33,980 nucleotides of DNA, taken from NCBI GenBank assembly GCA_913062865.1, contig CAJXWO010000031.1, forward strand, positions 1 to 33,980. The letters run 5' to 3'. The stretch comes from an uncultured Paracoccaceae bacterium. Lineage in GTDB: Bacteria > Pseudomonadota > Alphaproteobacteria > Rhodobacterales > Rhodobacteraceae. Shown in pieces: positions 7,971 to 15,071 of the stretch. The position numbers were made by a program, and so were the translations under genes. How positions within the stretch are numbered: position 1 is the stretch's first letter; each line of letters opens with the position of its first letter. The notes below the pieces were generated by a model. That model saw only the letters and a program-made list of their open reading frames with translations, searched no databases and was not told where the DNA came from.

Positions 7971-8755
7971 GGCGCTTCTGGCGAAAGCCAGCGCCGCCCG
8001 CACCGGCGGCGGGGGATCCGTTGCGCGGGCTGGCCTTCGATGACCCGGGCGGGCCCATCGGTTCCTATCTGCTTGAAGGTCTTGCAAAGATCGAAGGTTG
8101 GGGCGCAAATCCCTTTACTGCAAGAATTTTTCTGATCCTAGATGCGGCGCAATCCGCAGCGGGCGTGACGGGGCACCTGTTCGAACTGGGCGTGCATTAT
8201 GGCCGGTCGGCGATCCTGTTCGCGCTCATGGCGCGGGCAGGGGAACACGCCGTTTTTCTCGATCTCTTCGACGATCAGGATGCCAATCTCGACCGCAGCG
8301 GCGAGGGCAACGAGGCCGTCCTGCGCGCGAACCTCGCCCGCTGGGCCCCCGGCACACCGGTCGAGATTGTCCAGGGCAATAGCCTTGAGACTGCCTTTGA
8401 GAACCTGCCGCATCTGGGGCAGGGCACGCGGCTGGCCCATATCGATGGGGGCCATCATCTGGAGGCGGTGCAGAACGACCTGGAAAAGACCGATGCCGTG
8501 CTGGCCGAAGGCGGGATCATCGTCATGGACGATTTCCTGCATTCGGGCTTTCCCGAGGTGAACGAGGCCTGCAACCGCTACCTGGCCGCGACCGACCGGC
8601 TGGTGCCCATCGCGTTGGGCCGCAACAAGCTGGTCCTCTGCCGCCCCTCCCATGCCGAGGGCTACCATGCCCATCTGGCCGGGCACCTGACGGGGAGGCT
8701 GGGCAAGCGGGTGCGCTTTCACGGGGCCGAGGCGCTGTGCCTTGATATCCACTAG
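7961..8755 (+). CDS. Class I SAM-dependent methyltransferase-like protein
   Basis: A 264-residue protein with a Rossmann-type methyltransferase core. The SAM-binding motif I is GHLFELGVHYGRSAILFALM (about residues 71-90), followed by the acidic strand end AVFLDLFDDQD, then LAHIDGGHHLEAVQNDL and GGIIVMDDFLHSGFPEV, the pattern of Methyltransf_24/TylF-like enzymes whose HID.DH-type residues often hold a metal. The ATG at 7961 overlaps the ribE stop by 10 bases, implying translational coupling with ribE. The first 30 residues are basic and Pro-rich and look non-conserved, so a later start is possible. The substrate is unknown; the adjacent capsule cluster suggests O-methylation of a sugar, but that is only an inference from proximity. 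Confidence 0.72.
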   Translation: MGLRRFWRKPAPPAPAAGDPLRGLAFDDPGGPIGSYLLEGLAKIEGWGANPFTARIFLILDAAQSAAGVTGHLFELGVHYGRSAILFALMARAGEHAVFLDLFDDQDANLDRSGEGNEAVLRANLARWAPGTPVEIVQGNSLETAFENLPHLGQGTRLAHIDGGHHLEAVQNDLEKTDAVLAEGGIIVMDDFLHSGFPEVNEACNRYLAATDRLVPIALGRNKLVLCRPSHAEGYHAHLAGHLTGRLGKRVRFHGAEALCLDIH

Positions 8756-8856
8756 GCTCCGCCGGCTGCCGCGCGTCACATTCATAAAGGCATATGTTGT
8801 GCGGTCCCATGCCGCAGGTTAGGCTGCGGGCAAAACCAACGACCGGGAGGAACACG

Positions 8857-9825
8857 ATGCCGCTTTTGAAACCCACGCGCCGCGAGCTGTTGAAGATCGC
8901 CGCCGCCATGCCCGCGCTGACGCTGCCCGCAATGGGCCGTGCGCAACTCGGTGCCCCAGCGGCCGAGAACCCCGGCTATTTCCGGGTCACCCTGGGCGAT
9001 ACGCGGCTGACGATTCTGTCGGACGGCTTTTTCAGCCTGCCGACGGACGGGCAGGCGGTGAATGCGGATCGCGACGAGGTGAAAGCGTTTCTCGAGGCGC
9101 ATTACCTGTCGCCCGAGATGGGCTATTCGCACACCAACCACCTGCTGGTGGAGACCGGCGACGCCACGGTGCTGGTCGATGTCGGCTCGGGCTTTCGCTT
9201 CATCGACACGGCGGGTCGGCTTCTGGACAACATGGCGGCGGCGGGTGTCGATCCGGGGGATGTCACCCATGTGGTCATCACCCACGCCCATCCCGATCAC
9301 ATCTGGGGCATTCGCGACGATTTCGACGAGGCGATCTTTCCCGATGCGGAATACATCATCGGCGAGACCGAGCACGGGTTCTGGATGCAGGACGGGCTGG
9401 CGGGGCAGGTCGACCCGGAAATGCAGCAATTCGTCGTGGGCGCCGTCAACTCGATCGAGACCGACGGTGTCGAGTGGACGCTGGTGGGCGACGGTCACGA
9501 GGTCGCGCCGGGCATCCGCCTGATCGACACGCCGGGCCACACGCCGGGGCATATGAGCCTGGTGCTGGAAAGCGGAGGGCAGCAGCTGATCGCGCTGGGC
9601 GACAGCATGAGCCATGCCTACATGAATTTCGCCCAGCCCGGCTGGTACAACGGGTTCGACATGGACGGCGATGTGACCGTGGCCACGCGCAAGCGGCTTC
9701 TGGACATGGCCGTGGCCGACCGTATGGCGGTGCTGGGCTATCACTTCCCCTTCCCGGGCGTGGGCCATGTGATGGCCGACGGCGACGCCTATCGCTTTGT
9801 TCCGGCGCTCTGGCAGTTCGACTGA
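8857..9825 (+). CDS. Tat-exported metallo-beta-lactamase-fold hydrolase
   Basis: A 322-residue MBL-fold protein. ATG 8857 is chosen because GGGAGG sits at 8845-8850 and because it exposes a twin-arginine-like signal (TRRELLKIAAAMPALTLP, then AMGRAQ at about residue 30). The zinc-binding motif HAHPDH is at residues 143-148, and further ligands are in DTPGHTPGHMS and LGDSMSH. The second aspartate and late His (LGYHFPFPG) complete a dinuclear site. Quorum-quenching lactonases, alkylsulfatase relatives and other exported hydrolases share this plan, so the substrate is not predictable. It stands between ribE and ribBX on the same strand, with its own 100-base upstream gap. Confidence 0.85.
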   Translation: MPLLKPTRRELLKIAAAMPALTLPAMGRAQLGAPAAENPGYFRVTLGDTRLTILSDGFFSLPTDGQAVNADRDEVKAFLEAHYLSPEMGYSHTNHLLVETGDATVLVDVGSGFRFIDTAGRLLDNMAAAGVDPGDVTHVVITHAHPDHIWGIRDDFDEAIFPDAEYIIGETEHGFWMQDGLAGQVDPEMQQFVVGAVNSIETDGVEWTLVGDGHEVAPGIRLIDTPGHTPGHMSLVLESGGQQLIALGDSMSHAYMNFAQPGWYNGFDMDGDVTVATRKRLLDMAVADRMAVLGYHFPFPGVGHVMADGDAYRFVPALWQFD

Positions 9826-9834
9826 CCCAGCGGT

Positions 9835-9859
9835 GCGCGCGTCCCGCGGGGACGCGCGC
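9835..9859 (+). terminator. GC-rich perfect hairpin after the MBL gene
   Basis: GCGCGCGTCCC (9835-9845) pairs perfectly with GGGACGCGCGC (9849-9859) around a 3-base loop, 10 bases after the MBL-gene stop. There is no T-run afterwards, so it is either a U-less terminator or a 3'-end stabilising hairpin. It separates the MBL gene from ribBX. Confidence 0.45.
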
Positions 9860-10021
9860 CCACGATATCTCGCGTCCCTGCCGGGGCAGGGCCGCTCGGG
9901 GTGACAGGTATTTGAGCCAAGAAGAAGAGGCGGGGTTACGCAAAGACCCGCGCCCCTCCCCCACTGGTCAAGCCCCCGGGCTTGGGCTATGTGCCCGCGT
10001 GCAAGAACGGAAGGCCGCCCC

Positions 10022-11158
10022 ATGACCGAGACCGCCCCCTTCGAAAACCCAGGACCCGTCGAGGAAAACTGGCGCGATGCCGTCTCCTCGATCGAGGAGA
10101 TCATCGAGGATGCCCGCAACGGACGGATGTTCATCCTGGTCGATCACGAGGATCGGGAGAACGAGGGCGATCTGGTGATCCCCGCGCAGATGGCCACGCC
10201 CGATGCGATCAACTTCATGGCGACCCATGGCCGGGGCCTGATCTGCCTGTCGCTCACGGCCGAGCGCGTGGATGCGCTGGGTCTGCAGCTGATGTCGACG
10301 AACAATTCCTCACGCCACGAGACGGCGTTTACCATCTCGATCGAGGCGCGCGAGGGCGTGTCCACCGGCATTTCTGCCCATGACCGGGCGCGGACCGTGG
10401 CGGTGGCCATCGACGCATCGAAAACCGCCGCCGACATCGCCACGCCGGGCCATGTCTTTCCCCTGCGCGCCCGCACCGGTGGCGTGCTCGTGCGTGCGGG
10501 CCATACCGAGGCGGCCGTGGATATCTCGCGTCTGGCGGGGCTGAACCCGTCGGGCGTGATCTGCGAGATCATGAAGGAAGACGGGTCCATGGCGCGGCTG
10601 CCGGACCTCGTGGCCTTTGCCCAGCGGCACGGGCTCAAGATTGGGACGATCAGCGACCTGATCGCCTATCGACGCCGGAACGACAACCTTGTGAAAGTCG
10701 AAAGCGAACAGACCATCACGTCGGAATTCGGGGGCGACTGGACGCTGCGGATCTACACCGACACCACCCACGGGGCCGAGCATATCGTGCTGATCAAGGG
10801 CGATATTTCCGGCGATGACCCGGTGCTGGTGCGGATGCATGCGCTGGACCCGATGCTGGATATCGTGGGCACCGGTCCCCGGGGCCGCGCGGCCGAGTTC
10901 GGAGATGCGATGGAGGCCGTCGCGGCCGAAGGGCGCGGCGTTGTCGTGCTGTTACGCGATCTGCAAATGAAGCTGGCAGCGGATCAGGAGGTTTCGCCCC
11001 AGACCCTGCGCCAATATGGCCTTGGCGCGCAGATCCTGTCGTCGCTGGGCCTGTCGAAACTGGAGCTTCTGACCAATTCTCCCACGCCCAAGGTCGTGGG
11101 GCTCGAGGCCTATGGGCTTGAAATCGTCGGAACCCGCAAAATCTCGGAGCTTGGCTGA
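10022..11158 (+). CDS. ribB: 3,4-dihydroxy-2-butanone-4-phosphate synthase with degenerate GTP cyclohydrolase II domain (RibBX type)
   Basis: A 378-residue fusion. Residues about 20-220 are an intact RibB domain making the four-carbon unit for lumazine from ribulose 5-phosphate: DHEDRENEGDLVIPAQ holds the acidic Mg site, and DRARTVAVAID..., GHVFPLRARTGGVLVRAGHTEAAVDI is the second signature. Residues about 225-378 resemble GTP cyclohydrolase II (HIVLIKGDISGDDPVLVRMH, YGLGAQILSSLG, VVGLEAYGLEIVG), but the three zinc cysteines and the arginine-containing catalytic strip are replaced (LDPMLDIVGTGPRGR, LRDLQMKLAAD). This is the RibBX variant known in Proteobacteria; it should not make the first pathway intermediate. 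ATG 10022 has GGAAGG at 10009-10014. It overlaps ribH by one base. Confidence 0.92.
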   Translation: MTETAPFENPGPVEENWRDAVSSIEEIIEDARNGRMFILVDHEDRENEGDLVIPAQMATPDAINFMATHGRGLICLSLTAERVDALGLQLMSTNNSSRHETAFTISIEAREGVSTGISAHDRARTVAVAIDASKTAADIATPGHVFPLRARTGGVLVRAGHTEAAVDISRLAGLNPSGVICEIMKEDGSMARLPDLVAFAQRHGLKIGTISDLIAYRRRNDNLVKVESEQTITSEFGGDWTLRIYTDTTHGAEHIVLIKGDISGDDPVLVRMHALDPMLDIVGTGPRGRAAEFGDAMEAVAAEGRGVVVLLRDLQMKLAADQEVSPQTLRQYGLGAQILSSLGLSKLELLTNSPTPKVVGLEAYGLEIVGTRKISELG

Positions 11159-11709
11159 TGTCCGGACATGAAACCCATTACATCCTGCCGCGGCCTGCCT
11201 TCGACAAGCCGGTGAAGCTGTTGATCGTCGTGGCGCCCTATTATCGCGACATCGCCGATCAGCTGATCGCCGGCGCAAAGGCCGAGATCGAGGCGGTGGG
11301 CGGCACCCATGACCTGGTCGAGGTCCCCGGCGCGCTGGAGATCCCCACGGCGATCGGCATGGCGGAACGGCTGTCGAATTTCGACGGCTATGTCGCCCTG
11401 GGCTGTGTCATCCGGGGCGAGACCACCCATTACGAGACGGTGTGCAACGACAGCTCGCGCGGGATCACGCTTTTGGGTCTGCAGGGGCTGTGCGTCGGCA
11501 ACGGCATACTGACCGTTGAGACCCGGGATCAGGCGGTCGTGCGTGCCGATCCCGACCAGCAGAACAAGGGCGGCGGCGCGGCCGCAGCGGCCTTGCATCT
11601 GGTGGCGCTCGCCCGTAAGTGGGGCGGCCAGCGCAAGGGCGTGGGCTTCAAACCCGCCCAGGGCGAATACCAGATCGCGTCGGACGACAAGGGCACCCGC
11701 ACCACATGA
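11158..11709 (+). CDS. ribH: 6,7-dimethyl-8-ribityllumazine synthase
   Basis: A 183-residue lumazine synthase that condenses the RibB product with the RibD product and feeds RibE. Typical segments are VVAPYYRDIADQLIAGA near residue 25, VEVPGALEIPTAI (about 56-68), ALGCVIRGETTHYETVCND (about 80-98) and GNGILTVETRDQAVVRAD (about 117-134). The C-terminal 30 residues (RKGVGFKPAQGEYQIASDDKGTRTT) form a longer tail than in E. coli RibH, as seen in several alphaproteobacteria. The start ATG shares a base with the ribBX stop, and the stop overlaps nusB by 4 bases (ATGA), so ribBX-ribH-nusB are one coupled unit. Confidence 0.96.
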   Translation: MSGHETHYILPRPAFDKPVKLLIVVAPYYRDIADQLIAGAKAEIEAVGGTHDLVEVPGALEIPTAIGMAERLSNFDGYVALGCVIRGETTHYETVCNDSSRGITLLGLQGLCVGNGILTVETRDQAVVRADPDQQNKGGGAAAAALHLVALARKWGGQRKGVGFKPAQGEYQIASDDKGTRTT

Positions 11710-12185
11710 CCACCTCGACCCCGAAACCGGGCAACCAGAAGCTGGCGATGAAATCGGCGGCGCGTCTTTATGCCGTGCAGGCGCTGTTCCAGATGGAGCA
11801 GTCCGGCCAGTCGACGAACGCGGTCATCCGCGAATTCCTCGATCACCGCTTCGGCGCGACCTATGACGAGGACGAGATGATCGACGGCGATATCGACCTC
11901 TTCCGCAAGGTGGTCGAGGACGCGGTCAATTGGCAGGCCTCGATCGACCAGATGACCGACCGGGCGCTGGTGGCCAAATGGCCCATCGCGCGGATCGACC
12001 CGACCCTGCGCGCGCTGTTTCGCGCAGCCGGGGCCGAGCTGACCCAGTCCAACACGCCGCCCAAGGTCGTGATCGTGGAATATGTGCAGATGGCGCAGGC
12101 CTTTTTCCCCGAGGGCCGCGAGTCGTCCTTCGTGAATGCCGTGCTCGATCACATGGCTCGCGAGGCCCGGCCCGAAGCGTTCTGA
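11706..12185 (+). CDS. nusB: Transcription antitermination factor NusB
   Basis: A 159-residue NusB, the all-helical factor that with S10/NusE binds boxA RNA and prevents premature termination in rRNA operons. Typical segments are KSAARLYAVQALFQMEQSG (about 13-31), the middle helix region VVEDAVNWQASIDQMTDRAL, RIDPTLRALFRAAGAEL and the closing NTPPKVVIVEYVQMAQAFFPEGRESSFVNAVLDHMAREAR. ATG 11706 overlaps the ribH stop in an ATGA. The ribH-nusB pairing is widespread in bacteria. Upstream frame extension inside ribH is ignored because the family start falls here. Confidence 0.95.
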   Translation: MTTSTPKPGNQKLAMKSAARLYAVQALFQMEQSGQSTNAVIREFLDHRFGATYDEDEMIDGDIDLFRKVVEDAVNWQASIDQMTDRALVAKWPIARIDPTLRALFRAAGAELTQSNTPPKVVIVEYVQMAQAFFPEGRESSFVNAVLDHMAREARPEAF

Positions 12186-12279
12186 GCCCTGTTTCCGTAA
12201 TTGCGCCAATCGGTCTTACGATAAAGTTTTGGCCGGGTCACGGGCACTTGACGGGCGGAGGATGGCCGATTTTCGGCAA

Positions 12280-12334
12280 CTCCCTTGTCTCTTCGCTGCA
12301 GTGCGATACTGTCATGTTCAACAGACAAGGGGAG
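12280..12334 (+). promoter_or_regulatory. Long inverted repeat covering the Shine-Dalgarno of the small membrane-protein gene
   Basis: CCCTTGTCT (12282-12290) is the exact reverse complement of AGACAAGGG (12323-12331); allowing one bulged G the arms extend to 12280 and 12334. The right arm contains the ribosome-binding site AAGGGGAG of the gene starting at 12342. A transcript read through from nusB could therefore hide this site in a hairpin. A weak promoter (TTGTCT 12285-12290, TACTGT 12307-12312, 16-base spacer) would start inside the loop and leave it free. Confidence 0.4.
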
Positions 12335-12341
12335 CTGTGAC

Positions 12342-12650
12342 ATGCCCAAGCTAATCAGCCTTTACATGCGTCAGACCGCGATCGGGTTCGCCCTGTCGGC
12401 GGTGTTTGTCGGCATGCTGCTCTATTTCAACGTGGTCAACCTGTGGCATCTGGTGACCCATACCGATGGCGGGTTCCTGGCCGTAGGCCTTCTGTGGGTT
12501 TTCAACGGGATCGTCTTTGCGGGCGTGCAGTTCGGGATCACCATCATGCGGATGGCGGATACCGAAGACGACCGTGACGACGGTGGCAATCGCAGCCGTG
12601 AATATGCCACGATCCCGGTCCGCGTCGAAGAGCGCAAGCAGCCGTTCTGA
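12342..12650 (+). CDS. Small two-helix inner-membrane protein of unknown function
   Basis: A 102-residue protein with two predicted membrane helices: about residues 11-33 (IGFALSAVFVGMLLYFNVVNLWH) and about 44-67 (GFLAVGLLWVFNGIVFAGVQFGIT). They are joined by a short loop, with a charged C-terminal tail (ADTEDDRDDGGNRSREY...RVEERKQPF) that by the positive-inside rule is probably cytoplasmic. I do not recognise a named family; similar small proteins are common in Rhodobacteraceae. ATG 12342 follows AAGGGGAG, which decides the start over the longer open frame. It is followed 30 bases later by a strong rho-independent terminator, so it ends the rib-nusB side transcript or forms its own unit. Confidence 0.72.
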   Translation: MPKLISLYMRQTAIGFALSAVFVGMLLYFNVVNLWHLVTHTDGGFLAVGLLWVFNGIVFAGVQFGITIMRMADTEDDRDDGGNRSREYATIPVRVEERKQPF

Positions 12651-12678
12651 GCTGAATTCCAAACGGATCGAACAAAGC

Positions 12679-12707
12679 AAAAGGGCCGGGAATTCCCGGC
12701 CCTTTTT
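12679..12707 (+). terminator. Strong rho-independent terminator, potentially bidirectional
   Basis: Bases 12681-12704 are a perfect 24-base palindrome (core GGGCCGGG / CCCGGCCC) preceded by A4 and followed by T6. It ends the small membrane-protein transcript. On the minus strand the stem is followed by TTTTGC, so it could also stop transcripts coming from the ClpP-like gene at 12917. Confidence 0.92.
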
Positions 12708-12747
12708 TCATGTGACGGGTCCGCAGCGACCGTGTGGTTATCTCATT

Positions 12748-12900
12748 CCCGAGGACCTGTATATACAGGTGGGCGCCAGGTAACCGAACCAGGGCTCGGA
12801 CAGAGCCAGCTCCCTCGGATTTGCTTAAGGCCACCGGAATGCAACCGTGTCACGAGAAGTGCAGCACCCGTCTGATCCGCACATAAGCCGGTCCGAGGGG
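12748..12900. ncRNA. Candidate structured RNA between a terminator and the ClpP-like gene
   Basis: This non-coding stretch is rich in complementary segments. ACCTGTATATACAGGT (12755-12770) is a perfect palindrome. GGCTC/GAGCC (12793-12807) makes a hairpin. CCCTCGGA (12812-12819) pairs with TCCGAGGG (12892-12899), continued by GCTTA (12823-12827) with TAAGC (12884-12888), and inside is GTG.CAC-GAGAA-GTG..CAC (12848-12868). CCGAGG at 12749-12754 competes for the CCTCGG at 12813-12818, so two folds exclude each other. The strand cannot be fixed: it could be an independent RNA (6S-like was considered) or the 3' UTR of the minus-strand gene, which the bidirectional terminator at 12679-12707 would end. 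Confidence 0.4.
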
Positions 12901-12916
12901 TGGGACAAGGGCCGCG

Positions 12917-13657
12917 TTACGCAGCGTCGGGCGTGCCGGTCGCAAGGCGATAGGTCGTCAGCTCTTCGGGCACGAGCAGGTAAATCTCGTCCGGGGGCGT
13001 CACCAGCGCGTGCTGCATCAGCCGTGGGTCGATATCCATCTCGACCAGGTATGCCATGACCTCGCCCTGGCCGCGCTGGATGTCTTCGACCGCGACAAAG
13101 GCGGGCAGGATCGTGCTTTCGCCGAAATAGTGCTGGTGGACGCCGACCATCGCGTTTGGGTCGACGGTGCGCGCGGTGCCGCCAGCCAGCAGGTAGGGGC
13201 AGGCCGAGAGGCAGACATCGCCGGCCTCCAGAACCGTCTCCGCCCCCAATGCGCGGATCTGGCGGCCCAGCGCCAGCGCATCGGTGACCGATCCGCCGGG
13301 CGAGTTGAGCCGCACGCGTGTCGGGGCCGCCGCATTCAGGTCATCGGCCAGCCGCTCGGCATCGCCGCCTGCGATGCCGCCTTCGAGCAGGACAGTCCCA
13401 TCCTCAAGCGTGGTCAGCACCAGCCGTTCGGGCAGGGGCGGCGCATCGGGTGCGCGCAGGGGTTGGGGCAGGTCGTTCGGGGTAAAGCGGCGGGTCTGGT
13501 CGCCGGGGCGCACGGGGGTTTCCAGCTGCGGCGCGCGCTCGGTTCCGGGCCAAAGCGCAAGGCCGCCTTCCAGATCGCCCGCCACCATCAACCCGCCCAG
13601 GCCCAGTTGCAGGGCCAGGAGGCCGCGCATGGCAGTCTTGGCCGTCATCCCGCTCAT
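12917..13657 (-). CDS. Exported ClpP-like (COG3904-type) serine protease-fold protein
   Basis: A 246-residue protein with an N-terminal hydrophobic segment (about residues 10-27, a signal peptide or anchor), then a Pro-rich linker and a crotonase/ClpP-like domain at about 78-235. The ClpP hallmarks are RLNSPGGSV (116-124, oxyanion region), Ser151 in VCLSACPYLLAGG at the nucleophile position, and His174 or His176 in VGVHQHYFG at the catalytic histidine position. This matches the predicted periplasmic COG3904 group. ATG 13657 overlaps the stop of the upstream membrane-protein gene in an ATGA, so the two are translationally coupled. Function is unknown; cleavage of a membrane or periplasmic partner, possibly the coupled protein, is an inference. 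Confidence 0.78.
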   Translation of the reverse strand: MSGMTAKTAMRGLLALQLGLGGLMVAGDLEGGLALWPGTERAPQLETPVRPGDQTRRFTPNDLPQPLRAPDAPPLPERLVLTTLEDGTVLLEGGIAGGDAERLADDLNAAAPTRVRLNSPGGSVTDALALGRQIRALGAETVLEAGDVCLSACPYLLAGGTARTVDPNAMVGVHQHYFGESTILPAFVAVEDIQRGQGEVMAYLVEMDIDPRLMQHALVTPPDEIYLLVPEELTTYRLATGTPDAA

Positions 13658-14964
13658 CGCGGCACCTTGGCCGACAAGGGCACCGGGCGGTCTGTCTCGG
13701 GCTGTGTGTCGGGCCGTGTACTGGGCCCGTCATGGCTGGGCATGGTCTCCATCGTCAATTCCGCCTCGCGCAGGGCCCCCAGCGCCGCGCGCAGTTCCGC
13801 CAGCGTCATGGTGTCGGACAGGTCCGAGCCCTCGCGCCCCAGTCGGATGGCCGATTGCGTGATCGCGATGATCAGGACAAGCACGCCGGGCAACAGGTCG
13901 ATGGCAATCGCGCCGGCCCAACTGGGCACGAAGTTGCGGGCATACAGAATGACCGCATCGGCCGCCGAGATGGGGGTGTAGTTCACATCCGCAGGCGGGG
14001 TCATGGCGACGACCTCGGCCGCGGCGGCCTGAAGCGTGTCGGCGCGCTGACCCAAGACATCGAGCACCGAGCGGATGGTCGCCGCCTGGTCGCTGGCCAC
14101 ATCGGCACGGGTGTCAAGCTCGGGCAGCACGACCGAAGCTGACAGGTCTTGTGCCGCGCGTTGCACCAGCGGCGCCACGGAAAGCTGGCGCAGTTGCGTG
14201 ATGATCCCCGCCAGCCGCACCGCCTGTTCGGAAAACTCGACCGAGCGCGCCTCGACCGCGCCTTGTTCCACGGTAAGCGCGCGCATCCGGCTCAGGATCG
14301 CGTTGCCCTCGGCAAAGGCGGCTTCGACCAGCGGGCCCTGGCTTGCGATCTGGGTTTCCAGCGCAGACAGTTCCTCGGCCTTTTGGGTCAACACGCGGAA
14401 GACGGCGCCGCGGCCCGCCAGGCCCGACAGGCTGCCCGCGGCCTCCTGTTCGCCCAGATCCTGAAAGCTCTGACGCACGCGGGCAACGTCGCGCTCCAGC
14501 CCTTGGGCCGAGACGGCGATTTCATGCGCGCCCTCGAGTGCGCTTTGATAGTCCTGAACAGTGCGGGCGAGGTGCTGTTCTACCGCCGCCGCCCCGGCCA
14601 GAGCGGCCGCGTTGAGCCAGCTCGACATCGCGATGATTGCCACGCTGCCCAGCCCCATCGCGCCCAGAAGACCCATCCGCGCCCGCGCGCCGCGCACGGC
14701 GGGAAACAGGCGCATGAGATAGGACCAGAACACGAAGATACCCACGGACACGGCCACCGAATAGGCCACGCCCGCAAAGGTCGACATCGCGCCCTTGTCG
14801 TCCAAGAGCGACGAGACGCCGAGATAGGTGTAGATGCCCGAGGCCACCGCCAGCACGCCCAAGGCCGCGCCCGTGAAGCTGTCGAGCCAGCCCAGATGCC
14901 CCTCGAGTTCGCGCGCATAGCGCACCCCGCGCGGGTTCTTTCGCGCGTCCGTGTCCACTGTCAT
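13654..14964 (-). CDS. Four-helix membrane protein with long coiled-coil domain
   Basis: A 436-residue protein of no family I can name. Three membrane helices lie near the N-terminus (about 27-50, 60-84 and 97-120). They are followed by a long Ala/Glu/Gln-rich helical region (about 125-330; for example QKAEELSALETQIASQGPLVEAAF), probably coiled coil, then a fourth helix (about 345-373, AGAIAIDLLPGVLVLIIAITQS) and a short hydrophilic tail ending in TRPDTQPETDRPVPL. ATG 14964 is preferred to an earlier in-frame ATG at 14991 because GGGAG lies about 9 bases before it. The gene is coupled by an ATGA overlap to the ClpP-like gene downstream and is divergent from mmcB. The layout suggests a membrane scaffold or sensor. 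Confidence 0.75.
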   Translation of the reverse strand: MTVDTDARKNPRGVRYARELEGHLGWLDSFTGAALGVLAVASGIYTYLGVSSLLDDKGAMSTFAGVAYSVAVSVGIFVFWSYLMRLFPAVRGARARMGLLGAMGLGSVAIIAMSSWLNAAALAGAAAVEQHLARTVQDYQSALEGAHEIAVSAQGLERDVARVRQSFQDLGEQEAAGSLSGLAGRGAVFRVLTQKAEELSALETQIASQGPLVEAAFAEGNAILSRMRALTVEQGAVEARSVEFSEQAVRLAGIITQLRQLSVAPLVQRAAQDLSASVVLPELDTRADVASDQAATIRSVLDVLGQRADTLQAAAAEVVAMTPPADVNYTPISAADAVILYARNFVPSWAGAIAIDLLPGVLVLIIAITQSAIRLGREGSDLSDTMTLAELRAALGALREAELTMETMPSHDGPSTRPDTQPETDRPVPLSAKVPR

Positions 14965-15044
14965 GGGCTCACTCCCTGTTCGTCGCGTCAAAGATACGCA
15001 CTGCGGCCCCGATTGCCATGTCGGATGGAGCGGGGGTTGCTTTT

Positions 15045-15059
15045 GTTCACGGAATGTTC
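15045..15059 (+). promoter_or_regulatory. LexA (SOS) box upstream of mmcB
   Basis: GTTC-ACGGAAT-GTTC is an exact match to the alphaproteobacterial LexA operator GTTC-N7-GTTC. It lies 13 bases before the chosen mmcB start, in the position expected for promoter occlusion. mmcB is a known SOS gene in Caulobacter. The box also shows that the open frame upstream of 15072 is not coding. Confidence 0.85.
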
Positions 15060-15071
15060 ATTCTTTTGGGC

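Noticed and set aside
7208..10021. FMN riboswitch upstream of ribE or ribBX
   Set aside because: None of the conserved RFN-element segments could be found in the gaps 7208-7382 or 9826-10021.
12748..12900. SRP RNA, tmRNA or RNase P RNA
   Set aside because: The hallmark sequences of these RNAs (for example the GGAAGGAAGC SRP loop or the tmRNA tag frame) are absent on both strands.
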